Assembly: GCA_963707575.1 (NCBI GenBank)
Contig: OY970171.1
Location: 1,798,001-1,862,000, forward strand
Direction: 5' to 3'
Length of the DNA stretch: 64,000 nt
Origin: Gaiellasilicea sp963707575
Lineage (GTDB): Bacteria; Actinomycetota; Thermoleophilia; Gaiellales; Gaiellaceae
In this document: in pieces, positions 1 through 9,783 of the stretch
How positions within the stretch are numbered: position 1 is the stretch's first letter
Layout of the letters: each line of letters starts with the position of its first letter
Program-made: the position numbers and the translations under genes
Notes under the pieces: model-generated
The model's database searches: none
What the model saw: only the letters and a program-made list of their open reading frames with translations
Told to the model about the DNA's origin: nothing

Positions 1-45
1 CGAGGTGCGAAGGTATCCGCGCTGTCGGAGGTCCGCGACGATCAC
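1..45 (-). CDS. N-terminus of an unidentified protein, cut by the window edge
   Basis: Fifteen codons are visible, starting with GTG at 45-43 and reading MIVADLRQRGYLRTS. The GTG overlaps the TGA stop of the upstream epimerase gene (44-42) in a GTGA junction, the usual junction between genes in this window, so this is probably the next gene of the same minus-strand operon. Too little is present to name a family. Confidence 0.35.
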   Translation of the reverse strand, partial: MIVADLRQRGYLRTS

Positions 46-1101
46 GTCCGACGGCGAGAGCCGGAGTGCGGAGAGGTGCGACGGTGCCGGTCGGGATTCT
101 CGAGAAAGCGTTCCAACAGGTCTGTCGAGAATCCCGACACGACGACGTTCTCGCCCACACCCTCCGGCTGCTCGACCTTCTTCCGATGCACGAGGCACGG
201 CCTATCGAGCTCGAAGGACTCGACCTGGCTGCCGCCGCTGTCGGTGACCAGGAATGCGCTTCTGCGCAGAAGCTCAACGAAGGCGAAGAAGCTGAACCGC
301 GGCGTCCGGATGAAGCGCTCGGCGTCGAAGAACTCGGCGAGGCCGAAGCGCTCGATCGCGGCGATCGTGACGGGGTGGTCGATGAAGAGAAGTGGAGTGT
401 ACTGGGCGTGTCGCGCGAGGGTCTCGAGCGTGTTCCGCAGCAGTTCGCGCTCCTTCAGGAGCTCGGTACCGGTGCAGGCTGACGACGCCGTAACGACGTC
501 CCTCCACGGCTGCGGGAATCGGAGAATCCCGTGGTGCCAGGTGAACGCTGTCCCTGATCGTGTTTGTGCCCGTGTCCACAACGACGCCGCGCTTCAGGTT
601 CGCTGCCGCGGCAGGCCCCGGCGCATAGTGGATCTGGGCGACCCGCGACACGACACGGCGGTTCAGTTCCTCGGGAAACGGATGGAACATGTCCCAGGTG
701 CGAACGCCGGCCTCGATGTGGGCCACGGGAGCACGCAGGGCTCGGCCCATCAGCGTGCCCAGAACGGTCGTCATGGTGTCTCCGTGCACGAGCACGAGTG
801 GTTTGCCGCCGCCGTTTCGGCCGAGATGGCGAAGGTGCCTGCGCTCGCGCGCGAACGTCGACGTGACATGGGCGAGCCAGACCGGGATGTCGGAGTTCGA
901 GTGCAGGTCGCGACCCCCGGAGCCGCGGGCGAGCCATACATCGGGTTGTGGCAGGCCGAGTTGGTCGAGCAACGCCGGGATCTGCTCGACCTGCTGTCCT
1001 GTCGTTGCGCTGACGTAGCGGCCGCCGGCCCCGCGAATCCGGACGAGCACCGGGGCCAGCTTGATCAGCTCGCCCGTCGTGCCGTAGATCGCACAGATCA
1101 C
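42..1101 (-). pseudogene. wecB: UDP-N-acetylglucosamine 2-epimerase, WecB-like, frameshifted
   Basis: Non-hydrolysing UDP-GlcNAc 2-epimerase, which makes UDP-ManNAc for surface polysaccharides in the cytoplasm. The family pattern is visible: an N-terminal GT-B-like sheet (TTGELIKLAPVL), VLVHGDTMTTV, VAHIEAGVRTWD, FPEELNRRVVSR, then in a second frame LLFIDHPVTIAAI and LVTDSGGSQVES. The two halves join at about 465-472, where one extra base shifts the frame just after VVSLHR. The joined product is about 353 residues, normal for the family. The start is GTG at 1101, in a GTGA junction with the preceding GT2 once that gene's frame is repaired. Both halves read well and contain no other stop, so an assembly indel is at least as likely as true decay. 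Confidence 0.85.
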
Positions 1102-2104
1102 CGTGCGCCCCGAGACGGACGCGCGCAGCGAGCACGAGCCCCTTCCACATTCCAGCTCCGTGGGCTACCGCATAGACCGGAGCGAGCGCGGCGAAGGCGA
1201 CGATCTCCTCCCGACGGCGGGTCGTCCGTGCCGCCGCAACCGCCGCAGCCGCGACGGCCGTGGCAGCGCACAGCGGAGCGAGAGCCGGCCGCCTCACCAC
1301 AAGAACAGCCCCGGCGACGCTGACTGGGTAGAACGCGGCGACGACCGGGAAGAAGCGCGACTCGCGGCGACCGTGCCCGTCGAGGAAGACGACGCCGCGG
1401 TGCACAGCGTGGCGCAGGAACGCGCCCATGTCATCGCGCGGCGTGTACGTGCAGGCGAAGCTCGGCGAAATGTGAATCGGGCGTTGCGCGGCAACGCTGC
1501 GGAGGAGCGGCGTGTCGTCGTTCGCGTTTCGCGTGTCGGAGTAGCGCGAACGGAACGACTCGATTGCGCTGCGCAGCAGGTCGCGGGGAGCGAAGAAACA
1601 CGTCGTCCCCTTCGGGAAGCGGTCGAAGTTCGACGCGTCGAACGACGTCGTGCGCGGGTCGCTGAGGTAGTCCGGAAACGCGAGCGCGCTGACCACGCCC
1701 CAGAAGTAGCCGAGCGGATTGCCCGCCGTGTTTGTGACCGTATGCGCGTTCCAGACGTCGGCTCCCCGCTGCTCGAGCTCGTCCCCGACGAAGCGCAGCC
1801 CGTCCTCGTTCACGGTCACGCCCGCGTCGAGGAACAGCACGTACTCGCCTTCCGCCGCTTCAAGTCCCTCACGACGCGCCGCGAAGCGGCCGCGGTTCTC
1901 GGCGAGCCGGGCGAGCCGGACGGGGATTCCGTTCTCGGCGGTTAGCGCCGCTTCGCCGGTTCCGTCGGTGGAGCCGTCGTCGGCGACAACGATCTCAGCG
2001 TCCTCGAAGTGGCCGCTCCTGCGGATGGCTGCGGTGGCGGAGCGGATCGTCTCCGGCAGCGACGCCGCCTCGTTGTAAGCAGGGATGACGACGCTTAGTC
2101 GCAC
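1098..2104 (-). CDS. Family 2 glycosyltransferase with C-terminal membrane segment
   Basis: GT-A glycosyltransferase transferring a sugar from a nucleotide donor on the cytoplasmic face of the membrane. SVVIPAYNEAASL opens the domain, followed by VVADDGSTDGTG and LFLDAGVTV, where the metal-binding motif is DAG rather than DxD. A hydrophobic stretch follows near the C-terminus (FPVVAAFYPVSVAGAVLVV). I prefer the GTG at 2104 over the ATG at 2116 because a TATGCT box lies exactly seven bases before it. The open frame runs on to 455 inside the next gene, which is not natural. Restoring one base to the GGGG run near 1108-1111 would end the protein in a GTGA overlap with the epimerase start, and I give that end. 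Confidence 0.75.
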
Positions 2105-2111
2105 GCGCGCG

Positions 2112-2117
2112 AGCATA
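2112..2117 (-). promoter_or_regulatory. Leaderless-type -10 box TATGCT
   Basis: TATGCT followed by seven bases and the GTG at 2104. It fits the TANNNT-N7-RTG layout seen at many unit heads in this window. No clear -35 element is visible. Confidence 0.5.
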
Positions 2118-2126
2118 GTCGGATGG

Positions 2127-4271
2127 TTAGTCGCGGAGGCTCGACGAGAAGTCCGCGATCGGTTGCACGGCGACCTCGTGGACCTGCAGATCCGTACCCT
2201 CGGCTGTCCGGAGCACGAGCCGTTCGTCGCCATCGTCGATCGACAGCGGGGCGAACGTCACCAAGGTGGGCTGGGTCCCGATCGGCACGCTGCCCACGAC
2301 GGCCCCGCCTTCGTCGACGGCTTCGAGAGTCGACGGCTGCGAGGCGCTCGCACTGATGTTGAGCGCGACGCGGCGGAGGCGAGGGTCAGACCAGTCGAGT
2401 GCGACAACCACCGCGTCGGCTGTGGCGGTCGAAATCTCGATATCGGGGGTCGGAAGCCCCTGTGTGAGGGCTATCGCAGCAGCGTTCTGCTCCAGGAGCG
2501 CCGGCAGATCTGCAGGCTGGACGCCGTCGGCGAGCCGAAGCGCGCGCACGTTCCCGAAGGTTGCAACATGCTCGAAGGAGGGCGGTACGGGGGGAGGCTC
2601 CTTCCCCTCCTGGCGGTAGACGTCATCGTGAACCAGGATGTAGTTCACCCCCTCCGCCTTGAGCACGCCGGGTGTGACCGGATCGTCGATGTAGCGGCTG
2701 ACGAGTCGGATCGCCTCCTCTCGCGTCCCGCCCGAGCCGGAACCGAAGATCGAGAACATCGGGTGCTCGTGGAGCCGTTGGAGGTAGTACGTCTGCGCAA
2801 CGAGATCCAGCGCCGGCGCCTTATCGGTTGGGAGCGGGTAGTGGGCGACGATGCCGCGTGGCTGTTGCTTCAGCCAACCGACCCACGGATCGGGGTTGGC
2901 GAACGAGTACGTAGGCGCGAAGCCGGAGAAGTACTCGACCACCACCAGCGCGCAGGCTGCGACCGCTACTGCAAGGCCGTGGCGATAGCGCCGAATCAGC
3001 ACCGTCAGCGCGAATGCGGCCAGTGCCGCGAGCGCGAAGGTGACGAGGAGTCCGAAGCGGGCAAAAACACGCCAGAACGTTGTGATCTCGCCGATCAGAT
3101 ATGACGGCATCGGGATGTCCATCCCGAAGACGGACGTCTCCCGCTTCAACGAGACGAACGAAAGCCGCGGGCGCGAGAGCGGCCATGCGCACGAGGAAAA
3201 ATCTGCGGAGTGGTGTCGTCAGCGAATCTCGGTGCCTCCGTAGAACGAGTGCGATGCCCACGGCGCCCATCAGGATCAGCGACCAGCCGAGGAAGAGCGT
3301 GTTCTCGGACCAGGGTCGTCGGCCCGCTCGTCGACGGCGCGCGTGACGGAGTCGAAGATCGGATGTCGCGCCGAAGGGAGCACATAGGACTCGGGGGCGG
3401 CGCCGAGATCCTGAAGCTGAGTCACCGGGTTGCTGACGACTCTGGCCACGGATTCGCGGTCGTAGTGCCAGGCGATCAGCGCGGGGAGGAAAGCGACGAT
3501 CGTGGCGACGATGGCTACGTCGGCGAGGGTGAACAACCAGAGACGCTCCTGCCACGTCCGGGTCGCACGAGTTCGACAACCCAGAACACACCCACGACGA
3601 GGACCGCGAGGAGGCCGTAGTAGGAGTTCTGGTAGAGCGTCGTCGCCACGACCGCGAGTCCGACGACGACCGCGGACCAGAGCGTCCGCCGCCGATGCTG
3701 GTAGAGAAGGGCACCGACCAGGACCGGAAAGACCCAGGCGTGCATGAATCCGGCGTGGCCGGCATACGCACGCTCGATCATCCAGGGGTTGAACGCGACC
3801 ACGAACCCGGGCGAGGAGGCTGCCGATCGGGTGGAAGCCGAGTCGATCCAGAAGTACGTACATCGCGAAGCCGGTAAGCACGAATCCGACGAGGAGGTAG
3901 AGGTTGGCGGCCGCCCCGAACCCGACGGCGTAGTGGAGCAGCCAGATCGAGCCGGGGATGAACGCATTCGCGAACTGGACGGCGCGTGACCAGGGCATCC
4001 CTTCCGGTGCGCCGTTCAGCGGGTCGCGCTCAAGCGTGAAGGGGTTTTCGCCGACGTGTGATGCCCCCCAGTAGGCGCGAATCCCCGCGGATGCGTCGTT
4101 GGGCCCGACGAGCACAGATTCGCCCAGATCGCCGAGTAGCTCGTGGAACCAGAGCACCGTGAGAGCGATGAAGAATGCGAATGCGTAGAGATCGCGCGTT
4201 GTCAGCCGCAACAACCGGGTTGCCGACCGGACGCGAGCGTCGACGTGCGACCACCTGGGCGACCGTTGCAC
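2127..4271 (-). pseudogene. Large multi-pass membrane protein, YfhO/GT-C-like, four frameshifts
   Basis: Pieces in different frames join into one protein of about 715 residues. The N-terminal part (LYAFAFFIALTVLWFHEL, then NLYLLVGFVLTGFAMYVLL) continues through AFNPWMIERAYAGHAGF, LWLFTLADVAIVATIVAF and ENTLFLGWSLILMGAVGI to a soluble C-terminal domain (YILVHDDVYRQEG). This layout resembles YfhO/DUF6044-like GT-C proteins that use polyprenyl-linked sugars at the membrane. Frame changes lie at about 3809-3811, 3560-3562, 3313-3315 and 3161-3163. Each is a one-base gain or loss in a short homopolymer and none adds another stop, which suggests sequence error. GTG at 4271 follows a TACCAT box by seven bases; ATG 4280 is the alternative. 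Confidence 0.7.
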
Positions 4272-4278
4272 CGCGCGC

Positions 4279-4284
4279 ATGGTA
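4279..4284 (-). promoter_or_regulatory. Leaderless-type -10 box TACCAT
   Basis: TACCAT, seven bases, then GTG at 4271. It lies in the 87-base gap after the flippase stop, which also holds a hairpin (GCCGCC, seven-base loop, GGCGGC, about 4324-4342). Confidence 0.45.
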
Positions 4285-4367
4285 GCCGGGTGCCTCTTCC
4301 TGCCTTCTTTCTTGCTGCGCCACGGCCGCCGAGCGGAGGCGGCTCGTCTAAGCCGACGGCTGTCTCA

Positions 4368-5647
4368 TCAGCCCCGGACGAGTGCACGGATGAACAGGCC
4401 GCGGGTGAGGATCTCGTGTGCGACCAGCAACATCGCAGCGATGGTGATGTCGACCGTGACGAGCTGCCGAGAACTCTCGTGAAAGGCGAGGAACATCGCG
4501 ATCTGGGCCACCGCGCCCGTCACGAGCAGCCACGCGAACCCGCTCCGCTCGTGGCCAAGGTGGTACACCAGCAGGACGTTAAGCAATGCGTAACCCGTCA
4601 TGGCGACGCCGAAGAGCCACAGCAGGCCGGCCGCATCGGCGTAGTCCGCGCCGAATGCGATTCGTACGATCAGACTTCCGGCCGCTGCGTAGACGAGAGT
4701 CGTTGCTGTGCAGAACGTCAGGGTGACGACGATGCTGCGGCGGAGGATGTCTGTCGTCTTGATTCGGTCGGCCGCCCGCGCCGCAACGCGGGGAAGGAGC
4801 ACCGTGATGATGGCCGCCGGGAGGTAGAGGATCACCCGACCCACCAGGGATGCGCTGCCGTAGATCCCGGCCTCCTGCTCTGTCAACGCGACCTTCGCGA
4901 CAACGACATCAGGCTGGTCAGCGCCGCGATCGCCAGTAGGCCGAGGAGAACCGGTGTGAGCGAGCGGCCGGCCTCGAGCCGGGTGACGCGTCGCCCGCTC
5001 GATGCGGCTGGCCGCAGCCAGGCGCGCAGCACCCACAGCGGTACCGCGACAGCGACAAGCATGGCAACAAGCGTCGCGAGCATCGCGCCTCCGACCTTCA
5101 GCCCGACGGCGAACGCCAGCACGGTCAGCGCAACCCGGGCGACGGCGCCGCTCACGTACGTGACTGCGATCAGCTTGAATCGCTGCAGGCCCTGTGCGAG
5201 TCCCCAGGTGATCGGGGACGTCGCCGCCGGGAACATGGTCATCGCGGTCAGCGCAACCGCTGCGATGCTGGCGATTCCGAGGGCATCCTTCAGCGGCCAA
5301 GACAGGGCAAGCAGAGCAACTGTTGCGATCCCGCCTCCGACCGCGGTGTAGGCCATAGCACGACGGGCGAACCAGTGGACTGCTGCTTCATCGCCGACTG
5401 CTGTGTATTGCGCCACATAGCGAGCGACCCACACCTGGACCCCTCCAAGAGGCAGGGCGATCAGACCCGAGATCGCGATGAGCGTCGCGAGATCCCCGTA
5501 ACGCGCAGGTCCGAGCGAGCGAGCCGCGATCAGGTGGAACACGTAGTTGCCGAGGTTGAGGGCGAGGACGCCCACCAGCACGATTGCGCCGGCGTGCACG
5601 CCGCGCATCTGGGCGCCGGTCGGGGTTACTGCGTCCTTGGTTGCCAC
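4368..5647 (-). pseudogene. Wzx-type polysaccharide flippase, frameshifted
   Basis: Lipid-linked oligosaccharide flippase of the MOP superfamily, moving undecaprenyl-linked repeat units across the inner membrane. The N-terminal half shows the usual opening (NYVFHLIAARSLGPARYGDL) and about six hydrophobic helices. The C-terminal half, in another frame, resumes with DVVVAKVALTEQEAGIYG, which carries the conserved Wzx mid-protein motif, then more helices. The frames join near 4907-4914, where one base appears lost; the repaired protein is about 426 residues, a normal size. The GTG start at 5647 has a TACCCT box seven bases upstream. Its stop is 87 bases before the next gene. Confidence 0.8.
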
Positions 5648-5654
5648 GGGCGGC

Positions 5655-5660
5655 AGGGTA
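5655..5660 (-). promoter_or_regulatory. Leaderless-type -10 box TACCCT
   Basis: TACCCT, seven bases, then the GTG start of the flippase at 5647. It lies just beyond the repaired end (5666) of the upstream gene, so the flippase may start its own transcript. Confidence 0.5.
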
Positions 5661-5720
5661 ACCGCCTACCTGCGCACCCAGACCGAAACGCCCCGTTGTT
5701 GCTCGAAAGAGTGGTATCGC

Positions 5721-7067
5721 TCACGGATGCCTGCAAGGAGGGCGGGTCGGCGTCAGGAACGCTCGATCGGCGACGACCGCGCGCACGTCGTACTCGCGCA
5801 GGACGGCCATGACCTCCGCATCGGTCAGGGAGCCGGTCTGGAAGCGCAGCACGGCCGTGTCCACGAGCGGCCCTGCAACGCGCCGATCAGCGAGGAAGGG
5901 GACGATCGGCTGGTCGGAGACGACCAGGTCGTCCGGCTCTGTCTCCCGCTGCATCAGCTCGGCCGCCCGGACGAGCTCGGACCGCTCGTCGACGATGTCC
6001 AGCGTCACGCGACGCTGCTGCTGGACGTAGCCGGCGGCGAGCACCACGGCGAGCGCTCCGATCGCGAGCGGGCGGTGGCGCGATCCGAGCGCCAGCATGC
6101 CGAGCGCGGCCGCGGCGGGAACGGCGAGCGCGACCGGCAGGGCGAGCAGGTGGTTGTGGTGGAGAGGGTGGTGGTAGGCGAGGAACGCCGCCGAGACCGC
6201 CGCCCAGGCCCAGAGCGCCCAGACCGCGCCGATCTGGCGGCGGCGCAGCAGCAGGACCGACCCTGCCAGTCCGGCGACGACGAGCCAGGCGAACGGCGTG
6301 CGCCAGTTGAGGAAGGTCGTCAGCTCGTGCCACTTGTCGACCACGTCGGGCGTGTCGCGCGCGTCGCGGTGGTAGACGACGACGCTCTCCCACAGCTCGC
6401 TCAGGACGTCGCGGTAGGCGAGTGCGAAGACCAGCCCGACGAGGACCGCGCCGCCCAGTGCCGCAACGAGCGCGCGGCCGCGTCCCGACCGCTCCCAGAG
6501 GAGCAGCAGCAGGAAGGTCGGGATCGCAAGTACCGCGTTCGGCTTCACCGTGATCGCCAGCGCGAGCACGGCGCCCGCCGCCGCTGCGAGCCCGACGGAG
6601 CGCCGTTCCCGTGCCTCCCAGGCGCCCCAGAACGCCAGCAGCGCGAGCGTGAACGGGGGCACGTCGGCGAGTACCTGATGCGCGAAGAGCGGAAACGGCG
6701 GTGCGATCGTCAGGAGCGCGGACGCGGCGAGGCCGGCGACCGGCCCGGCGATCGCCCGGCCCAGGAGATACGCGGCGAAGCAGGTCGCGATCGCGACGAC
6801 GACCATGCCGATGTGGAAGCCGCGCACCGTGTCGGCGCCGGCCAGCGAGATCAGCCGCAGGAGGAGGTACCAGCCCGGCGGCTGGGGCGCGAAGACGTCC
6901 TCGCCGAGCCGCTGCCCGTGCTCCAGCGCGTCGAGGCTCGTCAGGTAGACGCCCTCGTCGTAGTCCGTCCGGTTGCCGACGAGCCGCCCGAACAGCGCGG
7001 CCTGGGCCGCGACGAGAACCGCGAGCGCAAGGCCCTCCCATACGATGGGTCGCCGGTGCAGGGACAT
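5721..7067 (-). CDS. GT-C type membrane glycosyltransferase, PMT/ArnT-like
   Basis: Multi-pass membrane protein of 448 residues as read. NRTDYDEGVYLTSLDAL in the first periplasmic loop (DYDE at residues 35-38) is the acidic signature of GT-C enzymes that use polyprenyl-phosphate sugars. About ten hydrophobic segments follow, then a short C-terminal soluble tail with VVSDQPIVPFLADR. The frame stops at 5721 with an odd tail (TPTRPPCRHP). Removing one base near 5749-5751 gives RPALLAGIRERYHSFEQQRG and a natural stop at 5666, 18 bases before the flippase start, so the end is probably frameshifted. The start ATG 7067 has CATTGT seven bases before it and lies 10 bases from a divergent gene. Confidence 0.75.
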   Translation of the reverse strand: MSLHRRPIVWEGLALAVLVAAQAALFGRLVGNRTDYDEGVYLTSLDALEHGQRLGEDVFAPQPPGWYLLLRLISLAGADTVRGFHIGMVVVAIATCFAAYLLGRAIAGPVAGLAASALLTIAPPFPLFAHQVLADVPPFTLALLAFWGAWEARERRSVGLAAAAGAVLALAITVKPNAVLAIPTFLLLLLWERSGRGRALVAALGGAVLVGLVFALAYRDVLSELWESVVVYHRDARDTPDVVDKWHELTTFLNWRTPFAWLVVAGLAGSVLLLRRRQIGAVWALWAWAAVSAAFLAYHHPLHHNHLLALPVALAVPAAAALGMLALGSRHRPLAIGALAVVLAAGYVQQQRRVTLDIVDERSELVRAAELMQRETEPDDLVVSDQPIVPFLADRRVAGPLVDTAVLRFQTGSLTDAEVMAVLREYDVRAVVADRAFLTPTRPPCRHP

Positions 7068-7077
7068 CGACGAGACA

Positions 7078-8190
7078 ATGACTGAAGCGGCGGTGCTCCT
7101 CGCGCAGATCCTCTTCTGGGGCTCCCTCGCCGCGCTGGCGTGGACCCACGCCCTCTATCCGCTCGCAGCTGCGGCCCTCGCGCGCGCCCGTGCGCGCCGT
7201 GTCCGCACCGACGCGGTCGAGCCTGACGTGACCGTGATCGTCGCCGCCTACAACGAGGAGGCCGTGATCGAGCGGCGGCTCGAGAACCTGCTCGCGCTCG
7301 ACTACCCGGCCGAGAAGCTGGCGCTCGTCGTCACCTCCGATGCCTCCACCGATCGCACGCACGAGCTCGTCGAGCGCTTCGCGCCCCGCGTGGGCCTGCT
7401 CGTGAACGAGCGCGGGGGCAAGGTGGCGGCGCAGGATCGCGCCGTCCGCCAGGCGCAGGGCGAGATCGTCGCCTTCTCCGATGCGAACGCGACCTGGGCT
7501 CCCGACGCCCTCCGCGCGCTCGTGCGCAACTTCGCCGATCCCGACGTGGCCTACGTGTGCGGCCAGCTGGTGCTCGAGGCGGCCGACGGCTCCAACCGCG
7601 AGGGCGCGTACTGGCGCTACGAGATGCTGCAGCGGCAGGCGGAGTCGCAGCTGGGCTCGGTCACGGGTGGGAACGGCTCGATCTACGCGGTCCGGCGCTC
7701 GGACTACGTCGAGGTCGATCCCAAGTGGGGCCACGACCTCTCCTTCCCGTACCGGATGGTGCAGGCGGGGCGCCGCGCCGTCTACGAGCCGGCGGCCCAC
7801 GCCTTCGAGAAGCCGACCCCGTCCAACGAGAGCGAGTACCGGCGCAAGGTGCGGATGTTCGAGCACTGCTGGGAGATCACGCTCCGCGGCTCGATGCTGA
7901 AGCGGCTCCCGTTCGGCTACCTCGTGCAGATGCTTTCGCACCGCGTGCTCCGCTACGGCAGCGGCGTGCTCCACCTCGTCCTGCTCGCCACCTCGGTGGC
8001 GCTGGTCGGAGAGGGGCTCGTCTACCAGCTCGTGCTGGCGGCGCAGCTGGCCCTGCTCGCCGCCGCCGCCGTGGGGGTCGGGCTCGCGCGCTACTACGTC
8101 CTCGTCACGTGGGCGACGGTCGTCTCGCTCTGGAACTACCTCCGGCGCGGCGTGCCCGCCACCTGGGAAGCGGCGGAGGGCACACGCTGA
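7078..8190 (+). CDS. Family 2 glycosyltransferase, cellulose-synthase/hyaluronan-synthase-like
   Basis: Membrane-bound processive-type GT2 of 370 residues. A first hydrophobic helix (residues 7-30) precedes VTVIVAAYNEEAVIERRL, then VTSDASTDRT, FSDANATWAPDAL, VTGGNGSIYAVRR and GHDLSFPYRMVQAG, the order of catalytic motifs in this family. Two further helices sit at the C-terminus. The start is ATG 7078, 10 bases from the start of the divergent GT-C gene; the longer frame upstream is only antisense to that gene. It is the first gene of a plus-strand run to 14393 and overlaps the sugar transferase by CTGA. The acceptor is unknown. Confidence 0.85.
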   Translation: MTEAAVLLAQILFWGSLAALAWTHALYPLAAAALARARARRVRTDAVEPDVTVIVAAYNEEAVIERRLENLLALDYPAEKLALVVTSDASTDRTHELVERFAPRVGLLVNERGGKVAAQDRAVRQAQGEIVAFSDANATWAPDALRALVRNFADPDVAYVCGQLVLEAADGSNREGAYWRYEMLQRQAESQLGSVTGGNGSIYAVRRSDYVEVDPKWGHDLSFPYRMVQAGRRAVYEPAAHAFEKPTPSNESEYRRKVRMFEHCWEITLRGSMLKRLPFGYLVQMLSHRVLRYGSGVLHLVLLATSVALVGEGLVYQLVLAAQLALLAAAAVGVGLARYYVLVTWATVVSLWNYLRRGVPATWEAAEGTR

Positions 8191-8765
8191 ACCGGACGCT
8201 CGACAAGGCGATCGCCGGCCTCGGCCTCGCGCTCGCCAGCCCGGTGCTCGTCGCCGCGGCGGTCGCGATCAGGCTCGAGGATCGCGGGCCGGTGCTCTAC
8301 CGCCAGACGCGCGTCGGGCAGGACGGGCGGGACTTCGAGCTGCTGAAGCTGCGCACGATGGTCGTCGGCGCGGAGACGCAGGGGGCCGGCTACGCCGTCA
8401 ACGTGGGCGACTCGCGCATCACCCGCGTCGGTGCCTTCCTGCGGCGCACGTCGATCGACGAGCTGCCGCAGCTGCTCAACGTCGTGCGCGGCGACATGAG
8501 CCTGATCGGGCCGCGCCCCACGCTCCGCTACCAGGTCGAGCGCTACGACGAGCGCCAGCGCCGCCGGCTGGAGGTCAAGCCTGGGATCACCGGCTGGGCG
8601 CAGATCCACGGCCGTGCGGAGCTGTCCTGGCCGGAGCGGATCGAGCTGGACGTCTGGTACGTCGAGCACCGCTCGCCGCTTGTCGACCTGAAGATCCTGC
8701 TGCGCACGCCGCTCGCCCTCCTCGGCGGCACCTACAAGGGCGAGACCGGCGGATGGACGGGCTAG
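8187..8765 (+). CDS. Initiating sugar-phosphate transferase, PglC/WcaJ C-terminal type
   Basis: Small monotopic phosphoglycosyl transferase (192 residues) that puts the first sugar-phosphate on undecaprenyl phosphate and so starts a repeat unit. It has one N-terminal membrane helix (AIAGLGLALASPVLVAAAV), then DRGPVLYRQTRVGQDG, LKLRTMVVGAE, SIDELPQLLNVVRGDMSLIG with PRP, and PGITGWAQIHGRAELSW, all diagnostic. There is no in-frame ATG, GTG or TTG at the 5' end. CTG at 8187 overlaps the previous stop (CTGA) and has GGAGGG six bases upstream, so I take it as a rare CTG start. It lacks the long N-terminal region of the 30170 enzyme. Confidence 0.85.
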   Translation: MNRTLDKAIAGLGLALASPVLVAAAVAIRLEDRGPVLYRQTRVGQDGRDFELLKLRTMVVGAETQGAGYAVNVGDSRITRVGAFLRRTSIDELPQLLNVVRGDMSLIGPRPTLRYQVERYDERQRRRLEVKPGITGWAQIHGRAELSWPERIELDVWYVEHRSPLVDLKILLRTPLALLGGTYKGETGGWTG

Positions 8766-8768
8766 CCT
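8763..8768 (+). promoter_or_regulatory. Leaderless-type -10 box TAGCCT
   Basis: TAGCCT, seven bases, then the GTG start at 8776. The TAG is also the stop of the sugar transferase gene, so gene end and promoter coincide. Confidence 0.45.
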
Positions 8769-8775
8769 CTCCTCC

Positions 8776-9783
8776 GTGACCGCGGTCCTCTTCACCTGCG
8801 CCGGCCAGCGCGTCGACATCGTCTCCGCGTTCGCGCGGGCCGGTGCGACGACGATCGCCGCCGACCTCGATCCGCTCGCGCCTGCGCTCTACCACGCGGA
8901 CGTGCGTGCGTTCGTGCCGCGCGTCGACGATCCCGGCTACGTGGCGGCGCTGGCAGCCCTCGTCGCCGAGCACGACGTCCGGCTGATCGTCCCGCTCACC
9001 GACCTCGACCAGCTGCTGCTCGCGCGCTCGCGCGCCGAGCTCGCGCCGGCCCTGGCGCTCGTGCCGGAGCCGGACGTCTGCGAGACGATGGGCGACAAGT
9101 ACCTCGCGCATCTCTTCTTCGAGGCGCACGGGATCGCCAGCCCGCGCAGCTGGCTGCCGGGCGATGTGCCGGAGGACGCGCGCTACCCGCTGCTCGTGAA
9201 GGTGCGCGAGGGCTTCGGCTCGCGCCACATCTACCGTGCCCACGACCGCTCGGAGCTCGACTTCTTCCTCGGCTACACGGGCGTCGATTCCTTCGTGCAG
9301 GAGTGCTGCCTGGGGGAGGAGTTCTCCGTCGACGTCTTCTGCGACCTCGAGAGCCGCTGCCTGAACGCGATCCCGCGCACGATGATCCAGTCGAAGGGCG
9401 GCGAGTCGATCAAGGGCGCCACGATCGCGGACGCGGAGCTCGTCGAGCACGCGTGCCGGGTGGCCGAGACCGCCGGCATCGTCGGCCCCGCCAACGTGCA
9501 GTGCTTCCGCGAGCCCGACGGCTCGCTGCCGGTCACCGACGTCAACCCGCGCTTCGGCGGCGGCTTTCCGCTGCCACTCGCCGCGGGGAGCCGCTACCCT
9601 GAGCTCGCGCTCCAGCTCGCCCGTGGCGAGCGGCCCGAGCCGACGCTCGGTGACTTCCGCGCAGGGGTCGTCATGACACGCTTCTTCTCACATCTGTGCC
9701 TGACCTCCGGGCCCGCCGGTAGCTTGGAGCCGTTCGCGGAGGATCTCCCAGAGCCGGTCGCCAGCGAGCCCGGCGAGGCGTGA
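8776..9783 (+). CDS. ATP-grasp ligase, carbamoyl-phosphate-synthase-like
   Basis: Cytoplasmic ATP-grasp enzyme of 335 residues, expected to activate a carboxylate with ATP and join it to an amine or thiol. An N-terminal Rossmann-like pre-grasp domain (VLFTCAGQRVDIVSAF) leads to the ATP-grasp core: PLLVKVREGFGSRHIY, SFVQECCLGEEFSVDVFCD, and VTDVNPRFGGGFPLPLAAG, which holds the Mg-binding Asn. Its place between a priming transferase and export-type genes suggests it adds an amino acid or similar group to a sugar or carrier. That is inference, and the substrate cannot be read from sequence. The start GTG 8776 follows a TAGCCT box. Confidence 0.8.
   Translation: MTAVLFTCAGQRVDIVSAFARAGATTIAADLDPLAPALYHADVRAFVPRVDDPGYVAALAALVAEHDVRLIVPLTDLDQLLLARSRAELAPALALVPEPDVCETMGDKYLAHLFFEAHGIASPRSWLPGDVPEDARYPLLVKVREGFGSRHIYRAHDRSELDFFLGYTGVDSFVQECCLGEEFSVDVFCDLESRCLNAIPRTMIQSKGGESIKGATIADAELVEHACRVAETAGIVGPANVQCFREPDGSLPVTDVNPRFGGGFPLPLAAGSRYPELALQLARGERPEPTLGDFRAGVVMTRFFSHLCLTSGPAGSLEPFAEDLPEPVASEPGEA

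Noticed and set aside
5547..7085. 512-codon open frame on the plus strand
   Set aside because: Antisense to a clear GT-C membrane protein; Arg/Glu/Gln-rich shadow.
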